DNA of 64,000 nt from Halosaccharopolyspora lacisalsi (GTDB lineage Bacteria; Actinomycetota; Actinomycetes; Mycobacteriales; Pseudonocardiaceae): positions 360,324-424,323 of the forward strand of contig NZ_JACGWZ010000006.1 of the NCBI RefSeq assembly GCF_014137975.1, given 5' to 3'. Shown one piece after another: positions 27,484 to 36,342 of this stretch; positions within the stretch are counted from its first letter, which is position 1, and every line of letters starts with the position of its first letter. The translations under genes and the position numbers were made by a program. The notes beneath the pieces are model-generated. The model did no database searches and had not been told where the DNA came from. It worked only from the letters and a program-made list of their open reading frames with translations.

Positions 27484-28433
27484 TGGGGAAGCGGGAACTC
27501 GGGCTGCCGAGTCGAGCACCCTCGCCGGAGCCGGGGGAGCTGCCGGAACGAGTGACCATCTGGGAGGTCGGCCCCAGGGACGGACTGCAGAACGAGGACG
27601 AGGTCGTCCCCTCGGCCGTCAAGCTCGAGTTCGTGCACCGGCTGGCCGATGCGGGACTGCCGGTGGTGGAGACGACGAGTTTCGTGCACCCGAAGTGGGT
27701 GCCGCAGCTGGCCGACGCCACCGAGGTGCTCGACGGGCTGGACCGACGCGCGGGAACGCGCTATCCCGTCCTGGTGCCCAACGCACGCGGGTTGGACCGG
27801 GCCGTGGACTCCGGCGTGACCGACATCGCGATCTTCGCGTCCGCCACCGAGTCGTTCGCCCGTCGCAACCTCAACCGCGGACTGGACGAGCAGTTCGAGA
27901 TGTTCGAGCCCGTCGTCGGACGGGCGGTGTCGGAGGGCATGGGCGTGCGCGGCTACGTCTCGATGGTCTTCGGCGATCCGTGGGAAGGTCCGGTCGCGAT
28001 CGATCAGGTCGTGTCGGTGGGGCGGCGACTGCTGGACATGGGGTGTAGCCGGTTGTCCCTCGGGGACACCATCGGAGTCGCCACGCCGGGCCTGGTGGAG
28101 GCGGTGCTGCGGGCTTTCGTCGCCGCGGGTGTTTCCGTGGATCGCCTGGCGGTGCACTTCCACGACACCTACGGTCAGGCGCTGAGCAACACCTGCGCCG
28201 CGCTCCGGCTCGGTGTCACCACCGTGGACGCATCGGCGGGCGGACTGGGCGGTTGCCCGTACGCCGGCTCGGCCACGGGAAACCTCGCGACCGAGGACCT
28301 GGTGTGGATGCTGGAGGGGATGGGCATCGAGCACGGAGTGGACCTGGAGGCTCTGGTCGAGACCAGCGCCTGGATGGCGCGGCAGCTCGGACGGCCCAGT
28401 CCCTCGGGAGTCGTCAGGGCGCTTGCCCGGTGA
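27483..28433 (+). CDS. mvaB: Hydroxymethylglutaryl-CoA lyase
   Basis: A 316-residue TIM-barrel lyase of the HMGL-like family, splitting 3-hydroxy-3-methylglutaryl-CoA into acetyl-CoA and acetoacetate, the last step of leucine degradation. Motifs: EVGPRDGLQNE (catalytic and metal residues), VETTSFVHPKWVPQLADA, metal-binding HFHDTYGQAL and the catalytic cysteine loop GGCPYAGSATGN. Overlaps the PH-domain gene upstream and the cobinamide gene downstream (GTGA), so three genes appear translationally coupled. Confidence 0.9.
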   Translation: MGKRELGLPSRAPSPEPGELPERVTIWEVGPRDGLQNEDEVVPSAVKLEFVHRLADAGLPVVETTSFVHPKWVPQLADATEVLDGLDRRAGTRYPVLVPNARGLDRAVDSGVTDIAIFASATESFARRNLNRGLDEQFEMFEPVVGRAVSEGMGVRGYVSMVFGDPWEGPVAIDQVVSVGRRLLDMGCSRLSLGDTIGVATPGLVEAVLRAFVAAGVSVDRLAVHFHDTYGQALSNTCAALRLGVTTVDASAGGLGGCPYAGSATGNLATEDLVWMLEGMGIEHGVDLEALVETSAWMARQLGRPSPSGVVRALAR

Positions 28434-29098
28434 GTCCGGAGGCAGCGCACCCGCCGCACGTCGCGGCGGCACTGCACACCGTCGAATCCCACCCGGTACT
28501 GGTGTGGCGCTGTGATCGTCCCTGGCTGGCGGTGTCCTCGGCCGTGCACGGCGGAGGCATCGGGCCGCGGAACTGGGTCCTCAACGCCACGGTGAAATCC
28601 GGGTACGACCGGGACGATCCGGCGGCGCACGTGGCGGAGATGGGCGCGGAACTCGACCTGACCGGGCCGGGAGTCGGGCTGCTCACGGCGGTCGACGTCC
28701 GGCACGAGACCACCACCGTCGACAGCGGGGTGCGCTCCACCGTCACCACCGGGGTCGGCTACCCGATCTGGGCCAGTGACGAGGCCGTCGCCGTCGCCGG
28801 CCAGGAGCCGGGAACGATCAACGCCGTGTGCTGGTCCCCGGTGCGGCTGAGTGAGGGAGCGCTGGTCAACGCGGTCGCCACGGTGGCGGAGGCCAAGGCA
28901 CAGGCGCTGGTCCGGGCCGGTGTCGAGGGCACGGGTACCTGCACCGACGCGACCGTGGTGCTGTGTCCGCTCGACGGTGACGCCGAACCCTACGGAGGCC
29001 CCCGTTCGCGGGTCGGCTCCGCACTGGCCCGCACGGTTCACGCCGGAGTCACCGCGGGGCTGCGGGTGGACGACCCGCGTCACCAGTCCGCCGCCTAG
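28430..29098 (+). CDS. cbiZ: Adenosylcobinamide amidohydrolase
   Basis: A 222-residue CbiZ-family enzyme cleaving the aminopropanol side chain of (pseudo)cobalamin-derived adenosylcobinamide so that it can be salvaged into cobalamin. The family features here are the early AVSSAVHGGGIGPRNWVLNA segment, then GVGLLTAVDVRHETT and TVTTGVGYPIWA, and an end with GTCTDATVVLCP. Start GTG overlaps the mvaB stop. No other cobalamin gene is nearby. It converges on the MaoC gene with a 2-nt gap. Confidence 0.8.
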   Translation: MSPEAAHPPHVAAALHTVESHPVLVWRCDRPWLAVSSAVHGGGIGPRNWVLNATVKSGYDRDDPAAHVAEMGAELDLTGPGVGLLTAVDVRHETTTVDSGVRSTVTTGVGYPIWASDEAVAVAGQEPGTINAVCWSPVRLSEGALVNAVATVAEAKAQALVRAGVEGTGTCTDATVVLCPLDGDAEPYGGPRSRVGSALARTVHAGVTAGLRVDDPRHQSAA

Positions 29099-29100
29099 CG

Positions 29101-29544
29101 CTACGTGCGGGTACCGAACAACCCGAGGAAGGTGAACCGCATCACGCGATCCGCGCCGCGATCGGCCGTCCCGGTGATGTCGACCAGTCCCAGGTTCGGT
29201 TTGCTGCGTGAGCGCCGCTGACTGTTGACCTCCAACCCGAAGTGCAGCACGTCCTCGGGGAACACCGGAGCCGCCCAGGAGAGTTCGTTGCCGCCGGGTG
29301 AGCCCTGTGCCGTCGAATCCGCCAGCACGTGGTCGCAGTAGGCGCGCATCCACAGTGAGCTCGTGTACCAGCCGGAAGCGCACAGTCCACCCAGCACCGA
29401 CTCGCGGCCGGCCTGCTCGTCGAGATGGAAGGGTTGGGGATCGAACCGCCGCGCGAACTCGATCATCTCGTCTCGTTCGATCTCGACCTTGCCCAGGTCC
29501 AGCACCAGTCCGGGGGTGAGATCCTCGTACGCGATCGTGGCCAT
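29101..29544 (-). CDS. MaoC-like hydratase/dehydratase
   Basis: A 147-residue single hot-dog-fold protein. MaoC-like enzymes hydrate trans-2-enoyl-CoA or related thioesters. The hydratase motif is DPQPFHLDEQAGRESVLGG, where the Asp and His are the catalytic pair; GLCASGWYTSSLWMRAYCD follows. The C-terminus carries VMRFTFLGLFG in place of the family's usual KCE/GWRF strand. The substrate cannot be read from context. The ATG at 29544 fits the domain start. Confidence 0.82.
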   Translation of the reverse strand: MATIAYEDLTPGLVLDLGKVEIERDEMIEFARRFDPQPFHLDEQAGRESVLGGLCASGWYTSSLWMRAYCDHVLADSTAQGSPGGNELSWAAPVFPEDVLHFGLEVNSQRRSRSKPNLGLVDITGTADRGADRVMRFTFLGLFGTRT

Positions 29545-29689
29545 GTCCGCGATTTTCGCAGCCCGTGGTGCCCGCTTCGGTGAGACAGTATTCACAGTGC
29601 CGGTTCGAAAGGAGCCTGCGGGAGGAACGGAGGGATTGCCGCCCGCGTCGAATCCGGCCGAGGGCTTGCGGCCGTACGGAGGGAATGCC

Positions 29690-30172
29690 ATGTCCACCGA
29701 TCATCGGGCTCGGACCGAGGAATTGCTGGCCGACTACCGGAGCAGTCGGGAACGGCTCGCGACGGTGCACCAGGAACTCGACGGGATCAGCGAGAGCGCC
29801 CGGAGCGGGGACCGCGCGGTGGTCGTCACGGTCGGTTCCCAGGGCAGGCTGTGCGAGCTGACCATCGCCGAGGACGCTTACCAGCGCTACCGCCCCGCGG
29901 AGCTGGCGGCGACCATCGTCGAACTCGCCACGCAGGCGGCCACCGGTGTGACCGAACGTGCCGGGGACGTGCTCTCCCCCTTCCTGCCCACCGGTACCGA
30001 TCCCCGGGCGGTTCTCGAGGGTCGTGCGGATCTCGACGCGGAATGCCCGCGAGACCGGGCCGTTGCCGCTCGAGACGACAATGGAGTCGGAGCCACGGAG
30101 CTCGAGGACGAGGAGCCCCTGGCCGAAGGCGGTTGGTTGCAGGACGGTACGGCGAAACGGAGCCACCCATGA
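29690..30172 (+). CDS. YbaB/EbfC-family protein of a type VII toxin operon
   Basis: A 160-residue protein whose first 100 residues resemble YbaB/EbfC nucleoid-associated proteins (VVVTVGSQGRLCELTIAEDAY, then RPAELAATIVELATQAATG), with an acidic C-terminal tail. In Pseudonocardiales such genes commonly start operons encoding WXG-type partners and large secreted effectors; their role there is unknown. GGAGGGA precedes the ATG. It overlaps the next gene by ATGA. Confidence 0.72.
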   Translation: MSTDHRARTEELLADYRSSRERLATVHQELDGISESARSGDRAVVVTVGSQGRLCELTIAEDAYQRYRPAELAATIVELATQAATGVTERAGDVLSPFLPTGTDPRAVLEGRADLDAECPRDRAVAARDDNGVGATELEDEEPLAEGGWLQDGTAKRSHP

Positions 30173-30477
30173 CCGGCTTCCGCGGTGATGTCGATCGGCT
30201 GTCCCGGCAGGCGGAGGAGTTCACCGAACTCGCCCGCCGCGCTCGGCGCATCGCCGAGCACGCGCGTGCGGATTCGAGCGGAAGCTGTTGGGGCACCGAC
30301 GAGATCGGAGAGCGCTTCGCCGCCGCCCATCAGCCACGTGCCGAGCGGGCGCTGGAGCGGCTCGACGCGTTGCCCGGCAGGTTGGCCGGGATGGGGGAGA
30401 AGTTCGCCGAAGCCGCGCGAACCTACCGAGGGGTGGACGAGGCCAACGCCGAGCACATCGGGAGGAGCGATCGGTGA
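30169..30477 (+). CDS. WXG100-like type VII secretion partner
   Basis: A 102-residue two-helix protein with a central turn CWGTDEIG in place of the classical WXG and long amphipathic helices on both sides (FTELARRARRIAEHA and RALERLDALPGRLAGMGEKF). Proteins of this shape are co-secreted helpers of ESX effectors. It starts within the stop of the YbaB-like gene and its own stop overlaps the start of the toxin (TGATG), so all three are coupled. Confidence 0.72.
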   Translation: MTGFRGDVDRLSRQAEEFTELARRARRIAEHARADSSGSCWGTDEIGERFAAAHQPRAERALERLDALPGRLAGMGEKFAEAARTYRGVDEANAEHIGRSDR

Positions 30478-32531
30478 TGGGAATCGAACTTCCCGCGGAA
30501 CTCCGGGATCTCGCGGTGCGCGTGGGCGTGCACTGGCCGGAGGCGGACGAGGACGCGATGCGCCGGTCGGCCGGAATGTGGCGCGAGACCGCGAAGTCCG
30601 TCGACGCGCTCGCCCGGGACGCCGATGCCACCGCGAGCGCCGCGCTCGGTGCCTTCGAGGGCACGGCGGCCGAAGCCGCGCGTGAGCACTGGAACGGGTT
30701 CGTGGGGCCCGAGTCCGGGGACCTGCCGGTCTCGGTCGAGGAGTGCACCGCCTCCGCCGACCGACTCGACCACGCCGCCGACCAGATCGGGGCGGCGAAG
30801 GTGCGGATCGTGCGGGAACTGGTGGCACTGGCCAAGAACACCGACGCCGCCGAACAGGCGGCCGCCGCCGGGCATCCCCGTGCGCTGGCCGGGGTGGAGA
30901 CCCTGCTGCGAAGCACGTCGGCGAGTCTGGCCGGGGTACACGCGACCCTGGCCGAGGCCGTCGACATCGACAGCGGGGTACGGATGGAGCCGGAAGGCTC
31001 CCTTCCGCTGCGCCCCGGTGACACCGGGACCGCGGAGACGGTTTCCCCCGCGACGCCCGCCGAATCCGTGCCCTCGGTCGAACAGACGGTTACGTCCGGT
31101 GCCGAGAGCTCCGACGGCCTCACCGGCCCGGAAGGGGCACCGGCTGCCGGACCTCCCGTCGATGCGCTTCCCGGCGATGGTGCGGAGCACACCGGTCCGG
31201 TGTCGGCGGAGACCGTCGCGGGAGCCGCGAATCGCTCCTCTGGCTTCTCCGAGTCCGGAACCGGACCGATACCGGTGGCCGGTCATGCCCAGCACACCTC
31301 CGGCGCGCGGGACTCGGCGTCGACCACCGCTCCGCACGCCGTGCACCAGGCGTGGGCCGCGCCCGGTGCCTCGGCGGGAAACGTTCCGCAGGCCGCTCCC
31401 GGGACCACTGGCGGGCCGTCACCGGCCCAACCCGGCTACGGGCGGGGTTGGCAGTATCCGTCCGACGGCGGCACCGTCGCCCCGCGCCCGGCTCGTCCGC
31501 CCGGCCCTCCTCCTGCCACGGGCGCACGCCCGCCCGGGGCAGCACCGGGTCCTCCGGCCGCGCCGGGCCCTCGTCCGGCTCCACCGCGCGGTGCGTTCCG
31601 GCCGGGGACTCCGTTGACGCCCGGGCCGCCCCCGCAACAACAACCATCACCTCCGCAGCACGTCGAAGCCCCCCAGCGCCCGCTGCGTCAGAGCGAGCGC
31701 GACAGCACGGTCGTGGCTTTCGTGCTGCACCAGTTCCCCATCGGTCACATGCCGGTGGCCGCGAGTCGCCCGAGCCGGCAGTGGTCGGTGTCGGCTTCCG
31801 CGGACGACCTCGAGGCGGGACTGCGCTTCCCACCTGAGGACCACCCGCGATCGGACCTGATCGAGGGCTTCGACGCGCTGACGCGGGTGCGCTCCGGTGA
31901 GGTGCGCCGGAGCGCCGCGGAGGCGGGGCGGGAAGCTCCCGTCGCGGGGCGGGCTCCCGAAGAGCTCTTCGCCGGGTACGACCCGCTCGGCGCGGATCAC
32001 GCCCTCAGCGAAGTCGAGTGGGAACACCGCTACGTCCGTCGACCGGCCTCGGAGGAGCGGGGTGGCGAGTACGTCTGGCCCGCCTTCTCGGGGTTCCCCG
32101 AAGGTGGTGTCGAGCGGGGGGAGCCGATCGTGCTGGCCGAGGACACGGTCGTCGATCACTTCGGTGACGCGTGGGGACGGGTCCTTTCCGCATCGGCCAC
32201 CGCCTTCGCCGCCCGATGCCTGCCACCTGAGTACGCGGAGCGGAACTACCGCCGGTACCGGGTGATGCGGCCGTTGCCGGTCTGGCAGGCCATCACCGCG
32301 AGCTGGTTCGCCCAACCCGGCGGAGGTGCCCGCTATCGGAGTACGCACCCGGTGGTCGAGCTGGTCGCCCTGGGATATCTGGTGGAATTGGCGGGCGAGG
32401 ACATCGCGCGGCGGGAACGGGACTCGGAAACGCGGACTCTGCGGATCGGGACGACTCCCACGGCGCTCCCGGACTCGGGGAACGCTCCGAGCGACGTGGC
32501 CGCCGCGGAGTCGAGGCAGGAGGCGCAGTGA
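30477..32531 (+). CDS. TNT-domain (CpnT-like) secreted toxin with altered active-site motifs
   Basis: A 684-residue effector. Residues about 1-165 form a helical WXG-type secretion domain (VGVHWPEADEDAMRRSAGMW, then TAAEAAREHWNGF). A proline/alanine-rich linker covers about 180-400. From about 490 to 640 lies a domain matching TNT, the NAD+ glycohydrolase of M. tuberculosis CpnT: LFAGYDPLG, YVWPAFSGFPEGG, ARCLPPEY and SWFAQPGGG. The usual DRFG reads DHFG (residues 560-563) and the usual GTQY reads GARY (Arg619), changing residues linked to NAD binding and catalysis. It may be inactive or divergent. ATG at 30477, GGAGGAG upstream. A putative immunity gene overlaps its stop. Confidence 0.78.
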   Translation: MGIELPAELRDLAVRVGVHWPEADEDAMRRSAGMWRETAKSVDALARDADATASAALGAFEGTAAEAAREHWNGFVGPESGDLPVSVEECTASADRLDHAADQIGAAKVRIVRELVALAKNTDAAEQAAAAGHPRALAGVETLLRSTSASLAGVHATLAEAVDIDSGVRMEPEGSLPLRPGDTGTAETVSPATPAESVPSVEQTVTSGAESSDGLTGPEGAPAAGPPVDALPGDGAEHTGPVSAETVAGAANRSSGFSESGTGPIPVAGHAQHTSGARDSASTTAPHAVHQAWAAPGASAGNVPQAAPGTTGGPSPAQPGYGRGWQYPSDGGTVAPRPARPPGPPPATGARPPGAAPGPPAAPGPRPAPPRGAFRPGTPLTPGPPPQQQPSPPQHVEAPQRPLRQSERDSTVVAFVLHQFPIGHMPVAASRPSRQWSVSASADDLEAGLRFPPEDHPRSDLIEGFDALTRVRSGEVRRSAAEAGREAPVAGRAPEELFAGYDPLGADHALSEVEWEHRYVRRPASEERGGEYVWPAFSGFPEGGVERGEPIVLAEDTVVDHFGDAWGRVLSASATAFAARCLPPEYAERNYRRYRVMRPLPVWQAITASWFAQPGGGARYRSTHPVVELVALGYLVELAGEDIARRERDSETRTLRIGTTPTALPDSGNAPSDVAAAESRQEAQ

Positions 32532-32830
32532 ATACCGAGTCCGTACTCGGCTGGATCGAAGCGATGGGAGTACCCGGCGGGGTGGTCTCGGTGGGTACCG
32601 AGGCCGACGACGCCTGGTGTCTGCTGCGTGACGATCAGCAGGGTGAGCCCGTGTGGGAGGTGTTCTGGCGCGAGCAGGGGAACCGCTACGACTGGGCGCG
32701 GTTTTCCAGCGAACAGGTCGCCTGCTTCTACCTGTTCGGTCGACTTACCTGGACACAGGCGCTGCGCGGTGTGGTCGGCCCGCTGGACACCGGCAGTACC
32801 CCGCCGCGCGGAACGCCTGCCCAGGGCTGA
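32528..32830 (+). CDS. Putative immunity or partner protein of the TNT-like toxin
   Basis: A 100-residue soluble acidic protein (start VNTESVLGWIEAMG) with a Trp-rich middle (WEVFWREQGNRYDWARF) and a C-terminal FYLFGRLTWTQALRG. I do not recognise the family. Its GTG lies inside the toxin stop (GTGA), the position where TNT toxins of actinobacteria carry a dedicated antidote such as IFT. It is not recognisably similar to mycobacterial IFT. Role is inferred from position only. The tail after about residue 85 looks disordered. Confidence 0.55.
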   Translation: MNTESVLGWIEAMGVPGGVVSVGTEADDAWCLLRDDQQGEPVWEVFWREQGNRYDWARFSSEQVACFYLFGRLTWTQALRGVVGPLDTGSTPPRGTPAQG

Positions 32831-32835
32831 GGTGC

Positions 32836-33612
32836 TTACGGTTCGAGCAGCCGTAGCGCGGTGGTGTGCAGGTGGCCGTTCGAGGACAGGGCGTTGCCGC
32901 CGTCGTAGCGAGCGTTGCCGTCCAGATCGGTGAAGGTGCCTCCGGCCTCCTCCACGATCACCTGCACGGCGGCGACGTCCCACGAGTTGACGACGGGTTC
33001 GGCGGCCAGGTCGATCACGCCCTCCGCGACCAGGCAGTGGTGCCAGAAGTCCCCGAAACTCCGGTTCTCCCAGCACGCGTCGAGCAGCCGCAGGTACGCC
33101 TCTCGTGAGTGGTGCAGGTTCCACTCCACGAGGTTCGTGGTCGACACGTAGGCATCGGATATCTCGTGCACGGCCGAGACCCCGATCCTGCCCTGCTCGG
33201 TGTCGTCGCCGCTCCAGGCACCCGCGCCGCTGGCCGCCCACCAACGTCGGTTCAGCGCGGGAGCGCTGATCACGCCGACCACGGGACGGCCGTCCTCGAC
33301 CAGGGCGATCAGCGTCGCCCACGCGGGTACGCCGCGCAGGAAGTTCTTGGTGCCGTCGATCGGGTCGACCACCCAGCAACGCCCCCGACCGACGGAACCT
33401 CCCCGCTCCTCACCCGCGACCACGTCGTTCGGGCAGGTCTCGGCGAGCACGGAACGTATCGCGTCCTCCACGGCGACGTCGGCGTCGGTTACCGGCGTGC
33501 GATCGGGCTTGCTGCTGACGTCCAGGTCCCGCGCGCGGAACCGGGCGGTGGTGATCGCGTCGGCACGGTCGGCCAGGAGAAGGGCGAGTTCGAGATCATT
33601 GGTGTTCGTCAC
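32836..33612 (-). CDS. hisN: Histidinol-phosphatase / inositol monophosphatase family
   Basis: A 258-residue Mg-dependent phosphatase of the inositol monophosphatase fold. Motifs: SKPDRTPVTDADVAVE, WVVDPIDGTKNFLRGVPAWA (metal-binding DPIDGT) and NSWDVAAVQVIVEEAGG. The wording FLRGVPAW and the size point to HisN, which dephosphorylates histidinol phosphate in actinobacteria; a general inositol phosphatase is the alternative. No other histidine genes are near. Leaderless start: TAGAGT 7 nt before the GTG at 33612. Confidence 0.82.
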   Translation of the reverse strand: MTNTNDLELALLLADRADAITTARFRARDLDVSSKPDRTPVTDADVAVEDAIRSVLAETCPNDVVAGEERGGSVGRGRCWVVDPIDGTKNFLRGVPAWATLIALVEDGRPVVGVISAPALNRRWWAASGAGAWSGDDTEQGRIGVSAVHEISDAYVSTTNLVEWNLHHSREAYLRLLDACWENRSFGDFWHHCLVAEGVIDLAAEPVVNSWDVAAVQVIVEEAGGTFTDLDGNARYDGGNALSSNGHLHTTALRLLEP

Positions 33613-33774
33613 GTCCCGAACTCTAGAGCGGATCGTGATCGGCGTCGGTGCCCGCCGGGAGCGCGCCTCGGAGCGAGTCATCGGGGACGCGGGTGACGTA
33701 CGTGGCCGGTCGGTTCACCGGCCGATCCGGTAGGAGCGGAAACACCGGACGTTTTGACCTCTAGGCTGGGGGAC
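33613..33774. promoter_or_regulatory. Divergent hisN / response regulator promoters, both leaderless
   Basis: On the minus strand TAGAGT (33620-33625) lies 7 nt before hisN. On the plus strand TAGGCT (33762-33767) lies 7 nt before the regulator GTG. Neither gene has a ribosome binding site. Confidence 0.5.
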
Positions 33775-34449
33775 GTGAGTGTGGTGCTGCTGGCCGAGGA
33801 CGACCCAGCCATCGCTGTGCCGTTGTCGAGAGCTCTGCAGCGGGAGGGCTATGCGGTCCAGGTCCTGGAGGAAGGTCCTTCGACGTTGCGGGAAGCCTCC
33901 TCGGGGGGCGTCGACCTGCTCGTGCTGGATCTCGGGTTGCCCGGCATGGACGGGTTGGAAGTCTGTCGTCGCCTGCGCAACCAGGGACGCGGTGTTCCGG
34001 TGTTGATGCTCACCGCCCGTACCGACGAGGTCGACTTCGTGGTCGGACTCGACGCGGGTGCCGACGACTACGTCGCCAAGCCGTTCCGGCTGGCCGAGCT
34101 GATGGCCCGTATCCGCGCCCTGTTGCGGCGTGGCTCCCCGGAGACCCTGGAGGCGTGCGGGGTACGGCTGGAACTCACCGCCCGGCGCGTCCTGGTGGAC
34201 GAGCACGAGGTGCAGCTGGCCAACAAGGAGTTCGAACTGTTGCGGGTGCTGATGCAGCACGCCGGTCAGGTCGTCACTCGGGAGGAGATCCTCGAAGAGA
34301 TCTGGCCCGAACCGGCTCGCAAGGGCAGCAAGACACTGGACATGCACATCTCCTGGCTACGTCGAAAACTCGGTGACGCCAACGGCCGTGCCGACGAACA
34401 GCGCATCGCCACGGTGCGCGGTGTCGGTTTCCGTTTCAACATCGACTGA
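33775..34449 (+). CDS. OmpR-family response regulator
   Basis: A 224-residue two-component regulator. The receiver domain (residues 1-115) has the acidic pair AEDDPA, the phospho-acceptor Asp in LLVLDLGLPGMDGLE, and the conserved Thr/Lys of LTAR and VAKPF. The C-terminal winged-helix DNA-binding domain includes NKEFELLRVLM, WPEPARKGSKTLDMHISWLR and TVRGVGFRF. Partner of the sensor kinase that starts 49 nt later. The stimulus is unknown. Confidence 0.92.
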   Translation: MSVVLLAEDDPAIAVPLSRALQREGYAVQVLEEGPSTLREASSGGVDLLVLDLGLPGMDGLEVCRRLRNQGRGVPVLMLTARTDEVDFVVGLDAGADDYVAKPFRLAELMARIRALLRRGSPETLEACGVRLELTARRVLVDEHEVQLANKEFELLRVLMQHAGQVVTREEILEEIWPEPARKGSKTLDMHISWLRRKLGDANGRADEQRIATVRGVGFRFNID

Positions 34450-34498
34450 CCCGTGCCGGTTCCGCTGCCGCCCGCACACCACCCGAGAGAACTCCTTC

Positions 34499-35773
34499 AT
34501 GCGTAGACGTGTTCTTCAGTCGACCTTGCTCGCGGTGGCCGTGACGGTGTTCGTGCTGGGGCTTCCCCTCGGTTTCACCGCGCTGAAAGTGGTCGAGGAC
34601 ATCACGCGCGGCGACCTGTCCACGCGTGCTCAGCAGATCGCCACCCGCTTGGACGAGCAGATCGCTTCGGGACACCCCCTCGATCTGTCCGAGGTGCGCC
34701 TCGTGGTTCCCGACAACGCTCGACTGAAGGTCCGGCTGCGGGAGCACACCTATGTCTCCGGCACGGATCCCGGCCCGTCACCGCTGGTGGAGCGCGTGCC
34801 CATGGTGCGGGGCGGGAACGTGACCCTGGCCGTCCCGAGCGGCCCGGTGCGCACCCAGCAGTTGCAGGCCACGGGTGGGGTTCTGCTGTTGGTGGTGGTC
34901 TCGGCGGGGACGGGCATGTTCGTGGCGCTGCTGACCGCTCGCCGGTTGGCCAGACCGCTGTGGCACGTGGCGGATCGGGCGAGCAGGCTCGGTGCGGGCG
35001 ACTTCCGGCCGGACCCCACGCGGCACGACGTCCCCGAGCTCGACAGCGTCGCCGACGCGCTGGACGCTTCCGGCGCCGCCCTGTCCCATCTTCTCCAGCG
35101 CGAGCGGGAACTCATCGGTGACGTCTCCCACCAGTTGCGGAGTCGGTTGACGGCGCTTCAGTTGCGGTTGGAGACGCTGGCGGAGACCGAGAGCGGCGAC
35201 GACGCCGAAGAGGCCTCCGCGGCCCTGGACCAGGCCGAACAGCTTTCCAGGGTGCTCGACGACCTGCTCGCCTCGGCGACCGCGGCCAGGGCCAAGGACG
35301 CCGAGCCCCTGGACGTTTCCGCGGAACTGGGACGAGTGGCCGCCGAGTGGCGGGAACCGCTGCGTTCCGAGGGACGTACGCTGCGACTGCGCATCGAGGA
35401 CGGCCTGTTGGCCAGGGCCACGCCCGCGCGGCTGCGTGAAGCGATCGGGGTACTGCTGGACAACGCGCTGCGGCACGGCGAGGGCGGGGTCACGCTCGCC
35501 GCCAGGCAGGGCAGCGGCACCATCGTCGTCGAGGTAACCGACAGCGGCGGGGGCGTTCCCGAGGAGCTCGTTCCCCACGTCTTCGAACGGGGTTTCTCGG
35601 CGGGGGGATCCACCGGAGTGGGGCTGGCGCTGGCCCGAGCTCTCGTCGAGGCCGACGGAGGGCGCCTGGAACTGAGCTCGGCCCGTCCCGCGATGTTCGA
35701 GATCTTCCTGCCCGTCGCACGTGCCGACGACGTGCTCAGCCCACCGTGGAAGATCGACTCCACTCCGCGGTGA
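34499..35773 (+). CDS. Sensor histidine kinase
   Basis: A 424-residue membrane kinase. Two transmembrane helices (about residues 8-28 and 122-142) frame a short extracytoplasmic sensor of about 90 residues. A HAMP domain follows (ARRLARPLWHVADRASRLGAG), then the phospho-acceptor His in ELIGDVSHQLRSRLTALQLR, the N box LLDNALRHG and G boxes DSGGGVPEELVPHVFERGF and STGVGLALARAL. Cotranscribed with the response regulator. GAGAGAA precedes the ATG. Confidence 0.92.
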   Translation: MRRRVLQSTLLAVAVTVFVLGLPLGFTALKVVEDITRGDLSTRAQQIATRLDEQIASGHPLDLSEVRLVVPDNARLKVRLREHTYVSGTDPGPSPLVERVPMVRGGNVTLAVPSGPVRTQQLQATGGVLLLVVVSAGTGMFVALLTARRLARPLWHVADRASRLGAGDFRPDPTRHDVPELDSVADALDASGAALSHLLQRERELIGDVSHQLRSRLTALQLRLETLAETESGDDAEEASAALDQAEQLSRVLDDLLASATAARAKDAEPLDVSAELGRVAAEWREPLRSEGRTLRLRIEDGLLARATPARLREAIGVLLDNALRHGEGGVTLAARQGSGTIVVEVTDSGGGVPEELVPHVFERGFSAGGSTGVGLALARALVEADGGRLELSSARPAMFEIFLPVARADDVLSPPWKIDSTPR

Positions 35774-35796
35774 TCGCCCTCGTCCGGACGCGGGCT

Positions 35797-36342
35797 TCAG
35801 CGGGACACCACTCGTTTCGGTCGGGTGGTCGCCTGCTTGCCCTTGTTCCGGACGTGCTTGTCCCCGTCGGGGAACACCCAGCGGCGAAACGCCCACCAGC
35901 GGAAGGCCATGCCGAGCAGCAGTCCGATGACCTGACCGGAGGTGAAGTCGGCGATTTCCTCCACCAACCGGCTGGTGTGGGGCATCTGCAGGTGCAGCGC
36001 GTACCGCGAGAACCACAGCGGTGCCGCGTAGAGGGCCACGGCGATGCCGCTGACCAGGAAGTACAGGGCCGCTTCGTGGTGGCGTTCCCGGCCGCCACGA
36101 GCGCGAAACGACCACTCCCGGTTGAGGACGTAGGACACGATGGTGGCCACGAGCACCGCGATGACCTTCGCGGTGACCGGTTTGGGAGCCAGGACCGTCC
36201 ACTTCAGCAGGTAGAAGACTGTGGTGTCGATGAGGAACGTCGTGGCGCCGACCAGTCCGAACTTCAGCAGTTCGCGGTGCTTGATCGCGACCTTGCGGTA
36301 GCTCCGGGGCAGGTGCGTGAGCACCGAGTCGACGACGAACAC
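35797..36342 (-). CDS. GtrA-family membrane protein
   Basis: A 181-residue protein with four predicted helices (LLKFGLVGATTFLIDTTVFY, AKVIAVLVATIVSYVLNREW, AALYFLVSGIAVALYAAPLW and a last one near GQVIGLLLGMAF). The KFGLVGA opening and the NREWSFR signature are diagnostic. GtrA proteins are thought to flip or hand over lipid-linked sugars for surface glycans, fitting the cell-wall genes of this region. Divergent from purK, as Rv3277 is in mycobacteria. Confidence 0.87.
   Translation of the reverse strand: MFVVDSVLTHLPRSYRKVAIKHRELLKFGLVGATTFLIDTTVFYLLKWTVLAPKPVTAKVIAVLVATIVSYVLNREWSFRARGGRERHHEAALYFLVSGIAVALYAAPLWFSRYALHLQMPHTSRLVEEIADFTSGQVIGLLLGMAFRWWAFRRWVFPDGDKHVRNKGKQATTRPKRVVSR

Noticed and set aside
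28175..30166. 663-codon minus frame across cbiZ, MaoC and the YbaB-like gene
   Set aside because: Covers the true genes of both strands and has no domain.
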